From Heterorhizobium halophytocola (lineage in GTDB: Bacteria; Pseudomonadota; Alphaproteobacteria; Rhizobiales; Rhizobiaceae): a DNA stretch of 64,000 nt. The notes below the pieces were generated by a model, which was given only the letters and a program-made list of their open reading frames with translations, ran no database searches and had not been told where the DNA came from. Position 1 is the stretch's first letter; the number at the start of each line of letters is the position of its first letter. Where the stretch lies: the NCBI RefSeq assembly GCF_017873095.1, contig NZ_JAGGJU010000004.1, positions 124,001 through 188,000 of the forward strand, read 5' to 3'. Below are positions 60,052 to 64,000 of the stretch, one piece after another. The position numbers and the translations under genes are program-made.

Positions 60052-60840
60052 ATGTTCGACACCTGGCTTACCTATGCCGATATCGGTCAGCTCGGCGGCC
60101 CTTCGGGCAGCGATGTCGCCGTCATGGTGGCTTTCGCACTTGTCGCCGGGCTGGCCCGCGGCTTTTCGGGCTTCGGTGCGGCGCTGATCTTCATGCCGGT
60201 GGCAAGCGCCCTGGTCGGCCCGAAATCGGCCGCCGCCATCCTCTGGTTCATCGACACGACCATGTCGCTGCCCATGCTGCCCGGCGCCTGGCGGCTGTCG
60301 GACAAAAAGCAGGTCGGCTTCATGCTGGCGGGCGCGGTCATCGGCCTGCCGCTCGGAACCGCAGTGCTCACCTATTCCGACCCGCTCGCCCTGCGCTGGG
60401 CCATCGTTGTGCTGGTAATCGGGCTTCTCGGACTGCTCGTCTCGGGCTGGCGCTATGGCGGCGCGCCGAAGCCGCCGCTGACCGCCGGCGTCGGCGCGCT
60501 GTCGGGGATATTTGCCGGCGCTGCCCAGGTGGGCGGTCCCCCAGTGATCGCCTACTGGCTCGGCGGATACCTGCCCGCCAATCTGGTTCGCGCCAATATC
60601 ATCATCTATTTCGGGCTTTCCTCGGTGCTGAGCGGCGTCAATTACGGTCTTGCCGGCATTCTCACCGTCAAGACTGCCGCCCTGGCCCTTGCAGCCGCGC
60701 CGGCCTATGCGATCGGCCTGAAAGCGGGGTCGGCGGGTTTCCGTCTGGCGGAGGAAACCTTGTTTCGGCGGATCTGCTATGGTCTGATCGCCACGGCCGT
60801 GATCATCGGCCTGCCGATCCTTGATCCTGTTCTGCGCTGA
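60052..60840 (+). CDS. TauE/SafE (TSUP) family permease
   Basis: A 262-residue inner-membrane protein with seven to eight helices of the TSUP family. GLARGFSGFGAALIFMPVASAL is the first repeat motif and GVGALSGIFAGAAQVGGPPVIAYW the second, the inverted-repeat signature of TauE/SafE proteins, which move sulfite, sulfonates or other organic anions. The substrate is unknown. It follows the MFS gene by 70 bp in the same direction and could share its transcript. Confidence 0.9.
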   Translation: MFDTWLTYADIGQLGGPSGSDVAVMVAFALVAGLARGFSGFGAALIFMPVASALVGPKSAAAILWFIDTTMSLPMLPGAWRLSDKKQVGFMLAGAVIGLPLGTAVLTYSDPLALRWAIVVLVIGLLGLLVSGWRYGGAPKPPLTAGVGALSGIFAGAAQVGGPPVIAYWLGGYLPANLVRANIIIYFGLSSVLSGVNYGLAGILTVKTAALALAAAPAYAIGLKAGSAGFRLAEETLFRRICYGLIATAVIIGLPILDPVLR

Positions 60841-60875
60841 GCACGGGATTTTTAACAGGCAGGGTTTCAGCAAGA

Positions 60876-60900
60876 CTTAACACATCCGTTCCAAGTTAAG
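60876..60900. promoter_or_regulatory. Inverted repeat before the deacetylase gene
   Basis: CTTAAC (60876-60881) is inverted as GTTAAG (60895-60900), 13 bp apart. It lies about 70-90 bp upstream of the deacetylase start and could be an operator; the arms are short and no regulator is assigned. Confidence 0.3.
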
Positions 60901-60967
60901 CGGCGTGCGAAGGCCGACGGGCCGGGCAAGGGCCGAGGGGCCGGCGCGTGGGGAAGGAGGAGACGTC

Positions 60968-62002
60968 ATGCTGAAAAGCGCGATCAAACGCGGCATCATC
61001 GCGTCGGGCCTGGAGGTCGCCCATGTGCTGCAGACCGCGGGCCTTCTGCGCGGCGCGCGCGGACGCGGCGTGATCTTCACCCTGCATCACGTGCGTCCCT
61101 ATGCCCATCGCGGCACCAACACGATCCGCCATCTCGAAATCACGCCGGAGTTTCTGGACGCGGCCATCCGCAGACTGAAGGCCGACGGCTACCGTTTCGT
61201 GCGGCTGGACGAGGTGCCGGATCTGCTTGGCCGACCCGACGACGACAGACCTTTCGCCGTCTTCACCCTCGACGACGGCTTCATCGACAATGCGGTCCAT
61301 GCCATGCCGGTCTTTGCCCGGCACCAGGTGCCCTTCACCATCTTCGTCTGCGAGGGTTTTTCCGAGCGCACGCACACGCTCTGGTGGGAAACGCTCGACC
61401 TTGTGGTCAACAGACTGGATAACGTCACCTTCGATTGCGGCGCCGGACCGCGGCAGTTTGCCCTGACCACGCCGTCGCAGCGCGTGACCGCCGCCCTTGC
61501 CATCGGTGCTGCGATAACCTCAGGGCGGGAGGCGGACGGCGTTGCCCGTCTCGACCACCTTGCCCGCGAAAACGGGATCGATCCGCTGGCGCTGACGGCG
61601 GAACTGGTGATGGATCGCAAGGCGCTGGCCGAACTTGCGCGACAGCCGCTCGTCACCCTTGGCGCCCACACGGTCAGCCACCGGTCACTCGCACGGATGG
61701 CACCCGAGGAGGCCGAGGCGGAAATGCGGCACTCCAGAGCCTATGTCTCCTCGGCCTTCGGCGATCGCCATGGCATGGTCTTTGCCTATCCCTACGGCGA
61801 CGAGCGCAGCGTTTCGGACGCCACGATCGCCGCGGCGGACCGGTCGGGCTTTGCCGCCGCCGTGACGACGCGGCCGGGCACCATGGCTCCCGGCCAATCG
61901 CTCAAAGCCCTGCCCCGCGTTTCGCTCAACGGGTTTTTCCAGGCACCGCGCTATGCGGCGGCCCTGGCCAGCGGCATTCCGTTCAAGCTGATCGGCGGCT
62001 GA
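60968..62002 (+). CDS. Polysaccharide deacetylase (NodB-like, CE4)
   Basis: A 344-residue CE4-family deacetylase domain protein. The NodB motif 1 is FTLDDGFIDN with the Asp pair near residue 100; motif 2 is the H-x3-H in GAHTVSHRSL, and YPYGDERSV is a later motif. An insert of about 90 residues between motifs 1 and 2 is larger than in NodB itself. No signal peptide is evident, suggesting a cytoplasmic or membrane-surface role in polysaccharide synthesis. AGGAGG before ATG 60968 decides the start. Confidence 0.9.
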   Translation: MLKSAIKRGIIASGLEVAHVLQTAGLLRGARGRGVIFTLHHVRPYAHRGTNTIRHLEITPEFLDAAIRRLKADGYRFVRLDEVPDLLGRPDDDRPFAVFTLDDGFIDNAVHAMPVFARHQVPFTIFVCEGFSERTHTLWWETLDLVVNRLDNVTFDCGAGPRQFALTTPSQRVTAALAIGAAITSGREADGVARLDHLARENGIDPLALTAELVMDRKALAELARQPLVTLGAHTVSHRSLARMAPEEAEAEMRHSRAYVSSAFGDRHGMVFAYPYGDERSVSDATIAAADRSGFAAAVTTRPGTMAPGQSLKALPRVSLNGFFQAPRYAAALASGIPFKLIGG

Positions 62003-62044
62003 CCGTCAAAGGCCCGTCCGCCCCTGCGCACGAACCGTCGTGCG

Positions 62045-62665
62045 TCAGGGATACATACGCGTCTTCGCCCAGTCGCCATCGGGCGTGTCGCGGTGGAATT
62101 CGACCCGGTCATGCAGGCGGAACTTGCGGTCGTGCCAGAACTCGATCGATAGGGGCTTCAGCCGGAAGCCGGACCAATGGGCCGGGCGCGGGATGTCGCC
62201 GAGCGCATAGCGGGCGGAATATTCGGCGACGGCTTTCTCCAGCGCAAAACGGCTTTCCAGCGGCCGCGACTGCTTCGATGCCCAGGCGCCGATGCGGCTG
62301 CCGCGCGGGCGCGATGCATAATAGGCGTCGGCCTCCGCGTCGGTGACGACCTCGACTTCGCCGCGGATGCGGACCTGGCGGCGCAGCGTTTTCCAGTGAA
62401 AACACATTGCCGCCTTCTTCTGGCCAAGGATTTCTCGTCCCTTGCGACTTTCAAAATTCGTATAGAAGATGAAGCCCCGCGAATCGAAGTCCTTCAACAA
62501 CACCATGCGCACATTCGGCAGGCCATTCTCATCCACCGTTGCCACAGCGACGGCATTCGGATCGTTCGGTTCGGAGGCTGTCGCATCCTCGAGCCATGCG
62601 CCAAACAGGGCAAAAGGTTCGGTTTCTTCGGTAAAGTCACCGGATGTTAACTTAGTATCAGACAT
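62045..62665 (-). CDS. pdxH: Pyridoxamine 5'-phosphate oxidase
   Basis: An FMN enzyme of 206 residues that oxidises pyridoxine or pyridoxamine phosphate to pyridoxal phosphate. Visible motifs are [61 protein letters not shown], and the C-terminal [14 protein letters not shown]. Length is standard. It is divergent from a small lipoprotein gene and convergent with the deacetylase. Confidence 0.97.
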   Translation of the reverse strand: MSDTKLTSGDFTEETEPFALFGAWLEDATASEPNDPNAVAVATVDENGLPNVRMVLLKDFDSRGFIFYTNFESRKGREILGQKKAAMCFHWKTLRRQVRIRGEVEVVTDAEADAYYASRPRGSRIGAWASKQSRPLESRFALEKAVAEYSARYALGDIPRPAHWSGFRLKPLSIEFWHDRKFRLHDRVEFHRDTPDGDWAKTRMYP

Positions 62666-62732
62666 ATTTGCCTCGAATGCGTTTCAAAGTCGTTTCAATC
62701 CCCGACAACCCAATGCCGGGACTGGATGATCC

Positions 62733-63185
62733 GTGGAAGACATAGCAAAGTCGACAGATGACAAAAAGGGCATGGCGCTGCTGGTGATCCGGTTTGCCGC
62801 CGCCGGACTTGCGACGATTGCCCTTTCAGGCTGCGTCGGAGCCGGCCTCGATCTCTTCGGTGGCGACAAGGTCGACCGTTCGATCTCGACCAGCACCATC
62901 GCCACGGCCAAGACCGCCGATCATTCCGACGAAGCGACCGTGCAGAACGCCGTGACCTCCGCCGACCTGTCCAAGCTTGCCGGCGACCCGGTACCATGGG
63001 CCAACACCACGACCGGCAGCGCCGGCGTCATCAGCGTCATCAACGAAGACCGCGACACCGGATCCATCTGCCGCAAGTTCACCACGACACGTCATGCCTA
63101 TGACGGGATCGCAAGCTTCGACGGGCGCACCTGCCTGCTGAACGACGGCCAGTGGCACCTGCTCGCCTTTGCCCGCGACTCCTGA
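62733..63185 (+). CDS. RT0821/Lpp0805-type surface lipoprotein
   Basis: A 150-residue lipoprotein. The hydrophobic stretch FAAAGLATIALSGC ends in a lipobox with acylated Cys near residue 34, followed by a Gly/Asp-rich segment. The C-terminal half (PWANTTTGSAGVISVI, ICRKFTTTRHAYDG, RTCLLNDGQWHLLAF) matches the RT0821/Lpp0805 family related to rickettsial 17-kDa antigens. The GTG at 62733 gives a 13-residue polar N-terminal extension; ATG 62772 may be the true start. A hairpin with TTTT follows the stop. Confidence 0.8.
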   Translation: MEDIAKSTDDKKGMALLVIRFAAAGLATIALSGCVGAGLDLFGGDKVDRSISTSTIATAKTADHSDEATVQNAVTSADLSKLAGDPVPWANTTTGSAGVISVINEDRDTGSICRKFTTTRHAYDGIASFDGRTCLLNDGQWHLLAFARDS

Positions 63186-63193
63186 TTGACAAC

Positions 63194-63211
63194 GGCCCGC
63201 AGGGGCCTTTT
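63194..63211 (+). terminator. Short terminator after the lipoprotein gene
   Basis: GGCCC (63194-63198) pairs with GGGCC (63203-63207), followed by TTTT. The stem is only 5 bp but all G-C; it lies 8 nt past the stop. Confidence 0.5.
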
Positions 63212-63358
63212 CCCTGTAACCACTAATTAGCAGTTTTAGCGCATCATTCGCTGCAAGAGTCCGCCCGCATGGGAGTGAGGCGGGAAGAAGCAGTTTTCCG
63301 GCATGCGCCCGAATGGCATGGGGGCACGGACCCGACAGATTGAAATCGGTGGTTATCG

Positions 63359-64000
63359 ATGCGTGATCCATATTCCATCCTTGGCCTGAAGCAGACCGCG
63401 GATACCGGAGAGATCAAGGCGGCCTGGCGCAAGAAGGCCAAGTCGCTGCATCCGGATGCCAATCGCGACGATCCCGACGCCACGCAGAAATTCGCAGAGG
63501 CCGGCAAGGCCTATGAAGTCCTGAAGGATCCGGCCAAGCGCACCCGCTACGACACTCTGCGGGCAAAGGCGGAGGAACAGGGCCAGACCATCATGCAGCA
63601 GCGCCAGGCCGCCCGCGAGGCGGAGGAGCGCGCGCGCGCCGCCAAGATCAAGGCGGAGGCCGTGCTGGCCGAACTCGCCCGCGCCGAAGCGGAAAAGGCA
63701 AAGGCCCAGAAAGCCCAGGCCGAAAAGGTTCAGGCAGAGCAGGCAAAGACCGACAAGACGCAGACGCAAAAGCCTCAGTCCGCAAATCCGCAGACCGGCC
63801 AGACCCAGGCTGGGCAGAACCAGGCCGGACAGGGTCAACCCGGCGGTGCGCAGACCTCGGGAACGCGCGCCGACACCGCGCAGGCTGCAAATTCGCAGAC
63901 GGGCCAGCAGGCGAAGCAGCCGGCACAGCCGCAGGCGGCCAAGGCCGGTGCGGATGCGGCGCAGGGACAGCCAAATCAGTCCGGCCATCATGGTGCCGGT
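63359..64000 (+). CDS. DnaJ-domain protein, N-terminal part (cut by window edge)
   Basis: Open from ATG 63359 to the right edge, 214 codons with no stop. Residues 1-68 form a J domain (DPYSILGLKQTADTGEIK, the HPD motif in SLHPDANRDD, then KAYEVLKDPAKRTRYD) that stimulates Hsp70 ATPase. Residues 70-135 are a highly charged Ala/Glu/Lys helix, and from about 135 the sequence is a Gln/Ala/Gly-rich low-complexity tract that continues off the window. In alphaproteobacteria a J protein of this kind is often found next to pdxH. A second C-terminal domain may lie beyond the edge. Confidence 0.88.
   Translation, partial: MRDPYSILGLKQTADTGEIKAAWRKKAKSLHPDANRDDPDATQKFAEAGKAYEVLKDPAKRTRYDTLRAKAEEQGQTIMQQRQAAREAEERARAAKIKAEAVLAELARAEAEKAKAQKAQAEKVQAEQAKTDKTQTQKPQSANPQTGQTQAGQNQAGQGQPGGAQTSGTRADTAQAANSQTGQQAKQPAQPQAAKAGADAAQGQPNQSGHHGAG

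Noticed and set aside
62027..62044. Hairpin CGCACGA/TCGTGCG between the deacetylase and pdxH as a terminator
   Set aside because: Only a 7-bp stem with no T tract on either side; it may form but is too weak to call.

Overview
The window is bacterial chromosomal DNA of high G+C, densely coded on both strands, and reads as an alphaproteobacterium of the order Rhizobiales, most likely Rhizobiaceae. The signs are a rhizobial-type flagellin, a CcrM-type adenine methyltransferase, an IalB-family exported protein, a pyruvate phosphate dikinase, the phosphotransferase-fold type of homoserine kinase, and the gene order tldD / ctaC-ctaD-ctaB-coxF-ctaG-ctaE-DUF983-SURF1-ispH...thrB-rnhA. I see no insertion sequence, prophage, integrase, CRISPR array or rRNA. 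The single tRNA is tRNA-Gln(TTG).

Layout. 0-11 kb: the N-terminal part of a flagellin (cut by the left edge), tRNA-Gln, a DJ-1/PfpI protein with a strong terminator, a cupin and a metallo-beta-lactamase-fold hydrolase; then, leftward, ppdK and two membrane proteins, a LysR regulator divergent from a DUF1127 protein, a degenerate Ivy-like protein and a glutathione S-transferase. 11-18 kb: smc, a DsbA-like oxidoreductase and a DUF721/DciA-like protein, divergent from mutY and a HAD phosphatase. 18-27 kb: a large exported protein with two haem-c motifs and four C-terminal repeats, three small dimeric alpha/beta-barrel proteins, ccrM, an SH3-like exported protein, a bestrophin-like channel, a HAD phosphatase and a lipoprotein. 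27-37 kb: threonine synthase, an M16 peptidase, an acetyltransferase overlapping a large GGDEF/EAL sensor, YqgE, an orphan DsbD N-domain, a peroxiredoxin, and an HxlR/NmrA divergent pair with palindromic control sites.

37-45 kb: a Zur-type palindrome directly in front of a 40-codon membrane-protein ORF coupled to a zinc ABC transporter (aztABC type); then, leftward, Dabb, rnhA, thrB, a membrane-linked methyltransferase, an exported SUFU-like protein and ispH. 45-55 kb: the leftward aa3-type cytochrome c oxidase cluster with its assembly genes, including a 44-residue coxF, and divergent ialB-ycxB-tldD-VOC ending at a bidirectional terminator. 55-64 kb: a D,D-carboxypeptidase with SPOR domain, an SDR, an MFS pump whose promoter carries a SoxR-type operator between the -35 and -10, a TauE/SafE permease, a polysaccharide deacetylase, pdxH, a small lipoprotein and the start of a DnaJ-domain protein cut by the right edge.

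Most of the window is core metabolism and respiration. The least explained parts are the dihaem repeat protein (18.3-20.7 kb), the small ORF at the head of the zinc operon (37.5 kb), the hairpin-rich spacer next to ccrM (21.2-21.5 kb), the SoxR-type promoter at 58.4 kb, and the two genes lying between ispH and thrB (42.2-43.9 kb).
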